Origin: Chloroflexia bacterium | GTDB lineage: Bacteria > Chloroflexota > Chloroflexia > Thermomicrobiales > UBA6265 | Direction: 5' to 3' | Length of the DNA: 8,036 nucleotides | NCBI GenBank assembly: GCA_013696265.1 | Contig: JACCYX010000528.1 | Location: 1 to 8,036, forward strand | In this document: positions 1 to 6,016 of the stretch, one piece after another | Layout of the letters: every line of letters starts with the position of its first letter | How positions within the stretch are numbered: the first letter of the stretch is position 1 | Program-made: the position numbers and the translations under genes | Notes under the pieces: generated by a model | Databases searched by the model: none | Told to the model about the DNA's origin: nothing | What the model saw: only the letters and a program-made list of their open reading frames with translations

Positions 1-2
1 AC

Positions 3-644
3 GGTCACCGGCTGAACGCGGTTCGCCTCGACAGCGGCGATCTCGACGCCGACAGCCGGATGTGCCGGACACGCCTCGATGAGGCCGGTATGGGCGAGGT
101 GCGAGTCCTGGCGAGCGGCGACATCGACGAGTACAGGATCGAGCGGTTCGTCCAGGCCAGCGCGCCGATCGATGGGTACGGAGTCGGCGGAAACCTCGGC
201 GTGGGCCTGGGAACGGTGGAGAGCGGCACGGTTGGCGGCGTGATCGGCGCCGTCTACAAGCTGGCCTGGTACGGCGGCGATCACGACGAAGGAGCCTCGG
301 CCCGGATCAAGCTGGCGGGCGGTGGCGGCAAGAGCACCTGGCCAGGCAAGAAGGTTCCGTACCGGATTGGTAACTTCGAGCGCGACGTGATCGAGCTGGA
401 GGGCCGTCCGGCGCCGGACAACAGCCGGCCGCTCCTTCAATCACTCGTGGTGCGCGGCCACCTGGTAGCGGACGTGCCCTCGATCAAGGAGGCACGTTCA
501 AGGGCGCAGGCATCGCTGGAAGCACTCCCGGAGCGGCTCAAGGAACTGACCGTGACCGAGCCCTACGAGGTCCACATGAGCGATGCCGTCCAGCGCCTCC
601 GCCAAGTCACCATCGCCAACCTGACGATCAAACGCGCTGGCTAA
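3..644 (+). CDS. pncB: Nicotinate phosphoribosyltransferase, C-terminal part (5' end outside window)
   Basis: This enzyme joins nicotinate to PRPP to give nicotinate mononucleotide, the first step of Preiss-Handler NAD salvage in the cytoplasm. The reading frame is open from base 3, and 213 residues are visible, roughly the last half of a protein usually 400-490 residues long. The diagnostic segment VRLDSGDL lies at the very start (bases 21-44). It is followed by the family pattern VRVLASGDIDEYRI and then GVG before VYKLA, all typical of the phosphoribosyl-binding half of the barrel. A PGKKVPYR segment matches the usual PGKKQVYR. The stretch between GVG and VYKL is about seven residues longer and richer in glycine than I recall for relatives. 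The stop codon TAA at 642-644 overlaps the ATG of the next gene. It has no obvious link to the sugar locus downstream. The family call is firm; the N-terminus cannot be assessed. Confidence 0.9.
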   Translation, partial: GHRLNAVRLDSGDLDADSRMCRTRLDEAGMGEVRVLASGDIDEYRIERFVQASAPIDGYGVGGNLGVGLGTVESGTVGGVIGAVYKLAWYGGDHDEGASARIKLAGGGGKSTWPGKKVPYRIGNFERDVIELEGRPAPDNSRPLLQSLVVRGHLVADVPSIKEARSRAQASLEALPERLKELTVTEPYEVHMSDAVQRLRQVTIANLTIKRAG

Positions 645-1066
645 TGGACGATCAGCGGATCTCCAGCGTTCTGGAACAACTTCTGGATCCCAACGGTTTG
701 GACGTGGTCCTCATCGGCAGTATGCCGTCAGTTTGCTTGGTCCACTGGTCTATGCGGTCAACCGATGAAGTGGTGATAACCAGGGAACGGCGTATTCACT
801 ATCTATCCAACCATCCCGAAATGCATCAACTCGAATACCACTTGGTAGGTAGCTTCGTCGATCCAGACGAGATTCACATCAATAAATCTGATAGCAACAT
901 CGCCCTAGCTTATGCACGGCTATTTGAAACGCACTGGCTCAGGATAGCGATCATCGTGTCACAGAACCTCGACTTGAAAAACTCCGTGGTGAGCTGCAGA
1001 TTGGCCCGCTCGAAAGAGGTCCTGGAAGGTCGTAAAGCAAATCGACTGGTTTGGGCGAAGCGATGA
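644..1066 (+). CDS. Small protein with possible PBECR-like nuclease-fold domain
   Basis: A protein of 140 residues whose function I do not recognise with confidence. From about residue 47 it shows a pattern I associate with PBECR (phage Barnase-EndoU-ColicinE5/D-RelE-like) nuclease domains: basic RERRIHYL, then H57-P58-E59, then DPDEIH (73-78), a strand WLRIAIIV (98-105) and a strand VVSCRLAR (116-122). These families often run as 'HPE ... PdeI ... lrvvv ... vvTa'. Residues 1-46 look like a short helical lead plus a strand. There is no signal peptide or membrane segment. The ATG at 644 shares its A with the stop of the preceding gene, so translational coupling is likely. No good Shine-Dalgarno site is seen, and ATG 722 is an alternative start. 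Hand counting gives about 50% GC for 661-1020, far below the neighbours, which suggests transfer. It could equally be a lineage-specific protein without nuclease activity. Confidence 0.6.
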   Translation: MDDQRISSVLEQLLDPNGLDVVLIGSMPSVCLVHWSMRSTDEVVITRERRIHYLSNHPEMHQLEYHLVGSFVDPDEIHINKSDSNIALAYARLFETHWLRIAIIVSQNLDLKNSVVSCRLARSKEVLEGRKANRLVWAKR

Positions 1067-1125
1067 TCGTTTGGCGGGACTGCCGTTCCCCGCATAGCCT
1101 TACCTTACGGTTGATCCGGCCGTAG

Positions 1126-1290
1126 ATGGCAGATTCTCTACCTCAAACGATCACGCTCATCTCCTATTGTACCGGCGAGGTCAAACTCCGATTGCCGGTT
1201 TCCGCATATGAGCACATCGGCGACGCCATACACGAAGCAGGCGATCTCCGTGCGGGGTGGTGCGCGGTCAGCGAGGTGCATTGGGGCTGA
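1126..1290 (+). CDS. Possible 54-residue small hypothetical protein
   Basis: A short open frame, ATG at 1126 and TGA at 1288-1290, encoding a 54-residue peptide that begins MADSLPQTITLISYC and ends GWCAVSEVHWG. It is acidic to neutral, with two probable beta segments (ITLISYC, VKLRLPV) and one helix (AYEHIGDAIHEAG), and reads like a folded small domain rather than random translation. By hand count about 65% of third codon positions are G or C in a locally AT-richer stretch, which mildly favours coding. Against it, there is no Shine-Dalgarno site, a TAG lies immediately upstream of the ATG, and I know no family. It begins 59 bases after the preceding 140-residue protein, so it could be a partner of it; that is a guess from position only. 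Confidence 0.35.
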   Translation: MADSLPQTITLISYCTGEVKLRLPVSAYEHIGDAIHEAGDLRAGWCAVSEVHWG

Positions 1291-1372
1291 GCGTCCCCGC
1301 CCATGCAAAATCATGTGGCACATCGATCGCGTGGTGGAGGGTTGCATTCCCCGCCGCGATCCTTTAGTGTAT

Positions 1373-1381
1373 CGTTCTACC
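1373..1381 (+). promoter_or_regulatory. Candidate regulator half-site, upstream copy
   Basis: CGTTCTACC here is an exact inverted copy of GGTAGAACG at 1455-1463, forming a 9-base inverted repeat about 80 bases apart. Nearly the same word, CGTTCCACC, occurs at 2569-2577 beyond the regulator gene. One 9-base inverted repeat in a gap this size could arise by chance about one time in three, so the support comes mainly from recurrence in the second gap. Confidence 0.25.
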
Positions 1382-1454
1382 AAGACCGCCGGCCCGGATG
1401 CCATGTCCTTGGCGTGGCAAGATGGTCCCAGTGCACGCTCGATCATGAGTTGCG

Positions 1455-1470
1455 GGTAGAACGTAACACC
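1455..1470. promoter_or_regulatory. Candidate LacI-type operator in front of the regulator gene
   Basis: GGTAGAACGTAACACC is an imperfect dyad centred on a CG step, with matching GGT/ACC ends and an AACGT core. Five of eight base pairs are symmetric. LacI-family operators commonly have such CG-centred dyads. It ends 22 bases before the TTG start, where it could act in autoregulation. The left half is an exact copy of the GTTCTACC half-site at 1374-1381. This is inferred from pattern alone. Confidence 0.3.
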
Positions 1471-1480
1471 AGCTGCTTGA

Positions 1481-1495
1481 AGGGTAGGATCATTG
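1481..1495 (+). promoter_or_regulatory. Ribosome-binding site and TTG start of the LacI-family gene
   Basis: AGGGTAGG at 1481-1488 lies four bases before TTG at 1493-1495. In this frame a TGA stop occurs at 1478-1480, so no start further upstream is possible. The helix-turn-helix begins five residues into the protein, so a later start would destroy it. TTG is therefore the only sensible initiation codon, which often goes with low expression of a regulator. Confidence 0.8.
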
Positions 1496-2560
1496 GCCAA
1501 GGCAGTCACCATTCAGGAAGTCGCCGCCCTGGCGGGCGTCTCCACCAGTACCGTCTCGAACCTGCTCAATGGCCGGATAAGCCGCATGAGCGCCGCGACG
1601 CGGGCGCGCATCGAGTTGGCCATGTCCCAGCTTGGCTACCAGGCCAATCACGCCGCCCGCCAACTCAAGACCGGCCAGTCGCCGATCATCGGCCTCGTCA
1701 TCCCGTCGGTCGCCAATCCGTTCTGGGGCGCGTTCGTCCAGGCCGTGGAGGAAGCGGCCATGGCCCGGGGGTATCAGGTGCTGCTCGGAAACGGTGGCCG
1801 CGATCCCCGTCGCGAGCAGCGCTACGCGGAATCGCTCTGGTCCCACGGTGTCCGTGGCGTGATCTTCGGATCGTCGCCCCTCTCCCTCGATTACATCCTC
1901 CGCCTCGTCGAACGGGGTTTGCACGTCATGGTTTTCGACCGCCGCCTGCATGAGGGCGACACCGTGATGGACGGCATCAGCGTCGACAACCGGGTCGGCG
2001 GCTACCTGGCCACCAGGCACTTGCTGGATCTCGGACACCGCCGGATCGGGTTTCTCTCGGGACCACTTCGGACGTCCAGCCGCCTGGAACGCCTCGAAGG
2101 CTACCGGAACGCGCTGATCGATGCCGAAATCAGGCACGACCCCGCCTTGATCTGGGTCGGCGAAAGCCCAACCGGCGCCGGCGATGTCGAAGGCGCCGAA
2201 ATCGGAAGAACCGGCGCGCGGGCCCTGCTCTCAGCAGAACACCCACCCACTGGTTTGGTGGCGATCAATGACCTATACGCGCTTGGCGCCTATGCCGGAG
2301 CCCATGACCTCGGATTTCGCATCCCGGAAGACGTGTCGATCGTCGGGTTCGACGACATCACGATGGCGGACATGGCCAACCCACCGCTCACGACCATCAA
2401 GCAACCGATCGACTCCATGATGCAATCGGCGGTCGGAACGCTGATCGACCGGCTTGAAGGCACCCGAAGCGGTCCCGCCCATGTCGTCACCGTGCCGATC
2501 GAAATCGTTGTTCGGAACTCAACGGCTCAGCCAGGGAGCAGGCCGTATCGACCAGATTGA
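1493..2560 (+). CDS. LacI/GalR-family transcriptional regulator
   Basis: A DNA-binding repressor with a sugar-type effector domain, 355 residues, the usual family length. The N-terminal helix-turn-helix spans about residues 6-27 (TIQEVAALAGVSTSTVSNLLNG). The hinge helix is near 54-61 (AARQLKTG), with the conserved hinge leucine at 58. A periplasmic-binding-protein-like core follows, opening with IGLVIPSVANPFW near 67-79 and containing the family signature IPEDVSIVGFDD at 277-288. The recognition-helix residues after the conserved VS are T18 and S19, the same pair as in E. coli RbsR, pointing to an AAACGTTT-like operator core. The gene points the same way as the sugar genes and lies 116 bases upstream of the first of them, so it is the probable local repressor. 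The ligand is unknown but should be a transported sugar or an early intermediate. The family is certain; the regulon is inferred. Confidence 0.96.
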   Translation: MAKAVTIQEVAALAGVSTSTVSNLLNGRISRMSAATRARIELAMSQLGYQANHAARQLKTGQSPIIGLVIPSVANPFWGAFVQAVEEAAMARGYQVLLGNGGRDPRREQRYAESLWSHGVRGVIFGSSPLSLDYILRLVERGLHVMVFDRRLHEGDTVMDGISVDNRVGGYLATRHLLDLGHRRIGFLSGPLRTSSRLERLEGYRNALIDAEIRHDPALIWVGESPTGAGDVEGAEIGRTGARALLSAEHPPTGLVAINDLYALGAYAGAHDLGFRIPEDVSIVGFDDITMADMANPPLTTIKQPIDSMMQSAVGTLIDRLEGTRSGPAHVVTVPIEIVVRNSTAQPGSRPYRPD

Positions 2561-2561
2561 C

Positions 2562-2612
2562 GCCCAAACGTTCCACCACGCCCGCCGGGCCAGGATTCCG
2601 GAACGTTGTACT
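2562..2612. promoter_or_regulatory. Candidate paired operator region for the LacI-family repressor
   Basis: The gap of 116 bases between the regulator and the first enzyme gene contains AACGTTCC at 2567-2574 and its exact reverse complement GGAACGTT at 2600-2607. Each contains the self-complementary AACGTT core, with centres 35 bases apart. TTCCGGAA at 2596-2603 is another CG-centred palindrome, and GCCCGCCGGGC at 2580-2590 is a smaller dyad between the arms. AACGTT centred on CG is typical of LacI-family operators and fits the RbsR-like recognition helix. The right half of the first site, GTTCCACC, repeats the half-site found upstream of the regulator. No T-run follows, so this does not look like a terminator. 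No clear -35/-10 pair could be assigned. Confidence 0.45.
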
Positions 2613-2676
2613 CACGACGCACACCCCGCGCCGCCTGTCGAAGATAGGCGATACCACACATCGATAAGGAGCCTCC

Positions 2677-3489
2677 ATGTCAATCGTGCTCTTCACCAAG
2701 CTTTTCAAGGGCAAGGACCTGGACGAGATGGCGGATGTCGCCAGCTCGCTTGGATTCGACGGGATCGACCTGTTGATCCGGTCCGGCTTCCAGGTTGAGC
2801 CGGCACAGCCGGAAGGTCTTCGAGGTGCCGTCGAGAGATTGAAGCAGTCGGGTTTGACGGTGCCGATGGCCACGACCGACCTCACCGATCCAAATCAGAT
2901 CGACACGGAACGCCTCTTCGCCGCGGTGGCCGAATGCGGGATCGGCGCCGTTCGCCTGGGTTACTGGAAATACGACCCCGCCACCGGCTACGCCGCGACG
3001 CTGGAGACGGCCCGGCGCCATCTCGACACGCTCGTCGAATTCGCCGCCGCGGCCGGCATCAGATTGGCCATCCAGCTCCACGGGGGAACCATCCATGCCT
3101 CTGGCGCGCAGACCTTGGCCCTGCTCGACGGATACGATCCCGCCGTGTTGGGCGCCTATCCCGATCCCGGCAACCAGGTCGTGCAGGACGGCCGCGAGGA
3201 CTGGCGGTTCACATTCGAGATCCTGAGGCCCTGGCTGGCGGCGGTCGGCGTCAAGAACGGCGGCTGGTTCCCTTCCACGCTCGCCGAATCGGGTCAGCGG
3301 ACCTGGCATTCGGACTGGCTAGGGCTCGACGAAGGCATGGTGCCGTGGGACGACATCGTCGCTCACCTGAAAAGGACCGGATTCGATGGGATCTACACCT
3401 TACACAGCCATTACGAAGTTCCGTATTCACAGGTACTCGACAAGACCAGGCTCGACCTCAACTACGTCAGGCGTCTCTTGTCTCTCTAG
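2677..3489 (+). CDS. Xylose-isomerase-like TIM-barrel sugar isomerase/epimerase family protein
   Basis: A cytoplasmic protein of 270 residues, normal length for this superfamily (Pfam AP_endonuc_2), whose members isomerise or epimerise sugars or eliminate from keto-sugars. The repeated strand-helix rhythm is visible, with GFDGIDLLI at 26-34 as the second-strand signature. Expected active-site positions are partly unusual. Q133-L134-H135 stands where many members have a metal-binding Glu, D163 in YPDPGN fits the usual Asp, the third strand reads GVKNGGW (191-197), and the last strand ends in H243, H245 and E247. A segment LGLDEGMVPWDD (215-226) resembles the LGEGMVDW pattern of a subgroup with VKD in place of the His strand. 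The start is ATG 2677, with AAGGAG at 2666-2671, five bases away. It is the first structural gene after the repressor. The family is firm; substrate and reaction are unknown. Confidence 0.85.
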   Translation: MSIVLFTKLFKGKDLDEMADVASSLGFDGIDLLIRSGFQVEPAQPEGLRGAVERLKQSGLTVPMATTDLTDPNQIDTERLFAAVAECGIGAVRLGYWKYDPATGYAATLETARRHLDTLVEFAAAAGIRLAIQLHGGTIHASGAQTLALLDGYDPAVLGAYPDPGNQVVQDGREDWRFTFEILRPWLAAVGVKNGGWFPSTLAESGQRTWHSDWLGLDEGMVPWDDIVAHLKRTGFDGIYTLHSHYEVPYSQVLDKTRLDLNYVRRLLSL

Positions 3490-3527
3490 CCGGCGAGCGA
3501 TCCCCAGGAGTCACGAAGGAACAAGGC

Positions 3528-4289
3528 ATGGAACAGGCATTGTGCGGCAAAGTGGCAATCATCACCGGTGGGGCATCGGGAATTGGCCGCGGTATCTCCG
3601 AACTGCTCGCGGCGAATGGCGCGTCGGTCGTGATTACCTGGCACCAGAGCGAAGCGGGGGCGGCGGAAACCATTCAGGCCATTGAGTCCGGCGGTGGCCA
3701 GGCCTGCGCAACCCGGGCCGATCTTTCCCAACCGGACGAAGCGAAGCGTGTGGCAGGCCATGCCCTCGACCGGTACGGCCAGATCGACGTGCTGGTGGCG
3801 AATTCCGGTGGCCTGTTGCAACGCAGTTCCATCGAGGAGTGTTCCCTGGAGTTGTGGAACCAGGCGCTCGCCGTGAACCTGACCGGCACCTTTCTCAGTT
3901 GCCAGTCGGTGCTGCCGGAGATGAAAAAGAACGGAGCCGGCGCAATCGTCACGGTCAGTTCGCTTGCGGCCCACGACGGCGGCGGCGCCGGATCCGCCCA
4001 CTACGCCACGGCCAAAGGCGGCGTCCTGACCTTCACCCGGGCGCTGGCCAAGGAGGTCGGCCCGTTCGGCATCCGGGTCAACAGTGTGGCTCCCGGCCTG
4101 ATTGGAACCCAGTTTCACGACCGCTTCAGCACACCCGAGGGCCGCACGGCCACGGTCGGCCGCACGCCCCTTGGCCGTGAAGGCACCCCAGCCGATGTCG
4201 CCGCCGCCGTGCTCTTCCTCGCGTCGGACCAATCGTCGTTCGTGACCGGCGAGATGATCGAGGTCAACGGCGGCCAGGGGTTGTACTGA
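3528..4289 (+). CDS. SDR-family oxidoreductase (FabG-like), first of two
   Basis: A classical short-chain dehydrogenase/reductase of 253 residues, using NAD or NADP to interconvert an alcohol and a ketone. Visible landmarks are the Rossmann glycine motif TGGASGIG (13-20), ADLS (64-67) contacting the cofactor, ANSGG (91-95) in place of the usual NNAG, N117, catalytic Ser near 144-145, Y159 and K163 in YATAK, then the VNSVAPG segment (184-190). The C-terminus ends in the common VTGEMIEVNGGQ. The frame is open far upstream, but the real start is ATG 3528, preceded by AAGGA at 3516-3520 and placed 38 bases after the previous stop. Its TGA overlaps the next start by one base, implying coupled translation. 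The end of the second strand (ITWHQ) has no acidic residue, so cofactor choice is uncertain. It probably oxidises or reduces an intermediate of the imported sugar; the substrate is unknown. Confidence 0.93.
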   Translation: MEQALCGKVAIITGGASGIGRGISELLAANGASVVITWHQSEAGAAETIQAIESGGGQACATRADLSQPDEAKRVAGHALDRYGQIDVLVANSGGLLQRSSIEECSLELWNQALAVNLTGTFLSCQSVLPEMKKNGAGAIVTVSSLAAHDGGGAGSAHYATAKGGVLTFTRALAKEVGPFGIRVNSVAPGLIGTQFHDRFSTPEGRTATVGRTPLGREGTPADVAAAVLFLASDQSSFVTGEMIEVNGGQGLY

Positions 4290-5020
4290 TGGGTAACGGA
4301 ACGCTCGCGAACCGGGCGATCGTGATTGCCGGGGCGGGCAGCGGCATGGGCCGGGCGACAGCCCTGGCCGCCGCGGCGGCGGGCGCCAACCTGGTACTCG
4401 TGGCCCGTTCGAGCACCGCGCTCGATGACATCGTGCGGGACATCACCGCCGCGGGTGGTTCGGCCACCGCCATTCCAACGGATGTCACGGATCACGCCGC
4501 CGTGGCCGCCCTAATGGACGAGGCGCTGGCGAGACTTGGCCGGATCGATGCCCTCATCAACACGGTCGGGACCAATATCAAGGGCCGTGCCCTGGGCGAC
4601 CTGACGGCAGAGAGCTGGAACGCGATGCTGGCGGTCAACCTGACCTCGGCCTTCAACCTCACCCAGGCCGTCGTGCCCGCCATGCGGCGACAGGGCGCCG
4701 GGCTCATCGTCCACGTGTCGTCTTCAGCGGCGAAGAAACCCGATCCATCGGGTGTCGCGTATCAGGCCACGAAAGCCGGCCTGGTGGGACTGGCGCACGG
4801 CACGATGGAAGAGGAACGACAGCACGGGATCCGCACGTCCGTGATCTTCCCCGGCCTCACCGACACGCCAATGGTGCTCAAACGCCCGACCCCCACGCCG
4901 CCGGACGTCCTCGCCAGGGCCCTGCAACCGGAGGATGTCGCCGCGGCGGTCATGTTCATTCTGGGCCTGCCGGCGCGAACCCATGTGCCGGAACTGCTGC
5001 TCTACCCGAGCGGGATCTAG
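4289..5020 (+). CDS. SDR-family oxidoreductase, second of two
   Basis: A second classical SDR, 243 residues, related to its neighbour but clearly diverged, for example AVNLTSAFNLTQAVVPAMRRQGAG against AVNLTGTFLSCQSVLPEM in the first. Key features are AGAGSGMG (14-21), R40 just after the second strand, which often favours NADP(H), TDVTD (64-68), NTVG (91-94) replacing NNAG, N117, serines 144-146, and Y158 with K162 in YQATK. The product has no membrane segment and should act in the cytoplasm. The start ATG at 4289 shares its A with the stop of the first SDR, so the two are translationally coupled and probably serve one pathway. The end at 5018-5020 is followed at once by the AAGGAGG of the next gene. 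The C-terminal HVPELLLYPSGI is common in NADP-type SDRs. The substrate is not known. Confidence 0.93.
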   Translation: MGNGTLANRAIVIAGAGSGMGRATALAAAAAGANLVLVARSSTALDDIVRDITAAGGSATAIPTDVTDHAAVAALMDEALARLGRIDALINTVGTNIKGRALGDLTAESWNAMLAVNLTSAFNLTQAVVPAMRRQGAGLIVHVSSSAAKKPDPSGVAYQATKAGLVGLAHGTMEEERQHGIRTSVIFPGLTDTPMVLKRPTPTPPDVLARALQPEDVAAAVMFILGLPARTHVPELLLYPSGI

Positions 5021-5035
5021 GAAGGAGGCCATGTG
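5021..5035 (+). promoter_or_regulatory. Shine-Dalgarno and GTG start of the Gfo/Idh gene
   Basis: GAAGGAGG at 5021-5028 lies four bases before GTG at 5033. An ATG at 5031 is two bases earlier but in a frame that gives no Rossmann fold. The GTG frame puts the glycine-rich turn at residues 14-21, as expected. GTG 5033 is therefore the start. Confidence 0.75.
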
Positions 5036-6016
5036 TCCACGAATCCTTCAGCGGCACCGACGCGAGTCGCCATGATCGGGGCGGGAAGAATGGCGCTCCG
5101 GGTCCATTACCCGTCGCTGGCGTCCTTTCCCGATGTCGAGATCGCCGCCATCGCCGATCTTGACCCGGTGAGGCTGGCCGACGCCGCCGACACCTACGGC
5201 GTCGAGCGCCACTTCGGCGACTACCGGATGATGATCGAACAGACCTGTCCCGACACCGTCTACTCCATCGGCCCCCCGCACATCATGTACGACACCTGGG
5301 TGTGGTGCCTGCAACAGGGACTCAACCTCTTTATCGAGAAGCCGCTCGGCATCACCCTGCACCAGGCGGAGACGCTGGCGAAGCTGGCGGCAAAACATGG
5401 CGCGATTACCCAGGTCGACTTCCAGCGCCGGACCACGCCGGTCACCGTTCTCGCCCGCGAGACATGCCTGGAGCGGGGACCGATCACCCATGCCGTCGTC
5501 CGCTTCTACAAGAACGACCCGCGACCCTTCACCGGCGCGCTCGATCACATGCTGGACGATGGAACCCACGCGATCGATACGTTGCGCTGGCTATGCGGCG
5601 GCGACGTGACCAGCATCCAGTGCCAACTGAAGCGCGTCGGCACGCCCGACATCAACTTCATTACCGCCACCCTCGGGTTCAGCACCGGAGCAACCGGCCT
5701 GTTGCTCGCGAGTTGGAGCAGTGGCCGCCGCATCTTTTCCGTCGAAATGCACGCACCCGGGATTTGCGCGGAGGTCGACTCGGAGGGCCTGACCACCATC
5801 TACGCGGACGGCGACACCATCGGAAAGACCATGACCAGCCAGGAGGTGGCGGGCAGCGATGCGTTCCATGTCTTCGGCGGGTTCCAGGCGAAAAACCGTG
5901 AATTCATCGACGCGATCCGATCCGGGACCCAGCCGTCTTCGAACTTCCAGGATGCCCTCGAGACCATGCGGGTCGCCCATCGCATCCTGGCGCACGCGAC
6001 GCTGGCCAACGCCTGA
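5033..6016 (+). CDS. Gfo/Idh/MocA-family oxidoreductase
   Basis: An NAD(P)-dependent dehydrogenase of 327 residues, the family's usual size, whose members act on sugars, inositols, sugar acids and glycosides. The N-terminal Rossmann fold reads VAMIGAGRMA (12-21), with alanine in place of the third glycine, and IADLD (40-44) ends the second strand with Asp, which favours NAD(H). The signature EKPLG at 102-106 supplies the catalytic Lys103. The C-terminal domain carries the active-site segment DDGTHAIDTLRWL (175-187), with D175/D176, H179 and D182 at the places normally used for substrate binding and proton transfer. There is no export signal, so it is cytoplasmic. The gene follows the second SDR by 12 bases. 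Such enzymes paired with a TIM-barrel partner can form 3-keto sugars before elimination or epimerisation; whether this one does is inference. Confidence 0.93.
   Translation: MSTNPSAAPTRVAMIGAGRMALRVHYPSLASFPDVEIAAIADLDPVRLADAADTYGVERHFGDYRMMIEQTCPDTVYSIGPPHIMYDTWVWCLQQGLNLFIEKPLGITLHQAETLAKLAAKHGAITQVDFQRRTTPVTVLARETCLERGPITHAVVRFYKNDPRPFTGALDHMLDDGTHAIDTLRWLCGGDVTSIQCQLKRVGTPDINFITATLGFSTGATGLLLASWSSGRRIFSVEMHAPGICAEVDSEGLTTIYADGDTIGKTMTSQEVAGSDAFHVFGGFQAKNREFIDAIRSGTQPSSNFQDALETMRVAHRILAHATLANA

Larger units (their letters stand above)
1291..1492. other. Non-coding stretch upstream of the LacI-family regulator
   Basis: These 202 bases contain no frame that looks like protein in either direction. 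They should hold the promoter of the regulator gene. The only weak sigma-70-like pair I find is TTGCAT at 1342-1347 with TAGTGT at 1365-1370 (17-base spacing), too poor to call. Repeated GTTCTACC half-sites are listed separately. No rho-independent terminator with a T-run is visible between 1067 and 1492. Confidence 0.6.

Noticed and set aside
1074..1093. Weak stem GCGGG/CCCGC after the 140-residue gene as a terminator
   Set aside because: It has only five pairs with a ten-base loop and is not followed by a run of T.
1342..1370. TTGCAT and TAGTGT as a promoter for lacI
   Set aside because: Each hexamer matches only about half of the consensus, which is expected by chance in a gap of this length.
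1067..1492. Mobile-element remnant between the two gene blocks
   Set aside because: The lower GC upstream suggested transfer, but I see no terminal repeats, target duplication, transposase or integrase fragment.
1138..1512. Minus-strand open frame of 124 codons across the gap before lacI
   Set aside because: Its composition is erratic, it has no recognisable motif, it overlaps both the small ORF and the start of the well-supported regulator gene, and no ribosome-binding site was found.
1303..1953. Plus-strand open frame of 216 codons running into lacI
   Set aside because: It is very rich in Arg, Pro and Gly, typical of a shifted frame over a high-GC gene, and conflicts with the clear helix-turn-helix and effector domains of lacI.
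2567..2607. The AACGTTCC/GGAACGTT inverted repeat as a terminator of lacI
   Set aside because: The loop is long, there is no T-run after it, and the arms contain operator-like cores, so a regulatory reading is better.
2934..3527. Upstream in-frame extension of the first SDR
   Set aside because: The frame happens to be open through the TIM-barrel gene, but the translation there is Arg-rich nonsense. The SDR fold begins after ATG 3528, which has its own ribosome-binding site.
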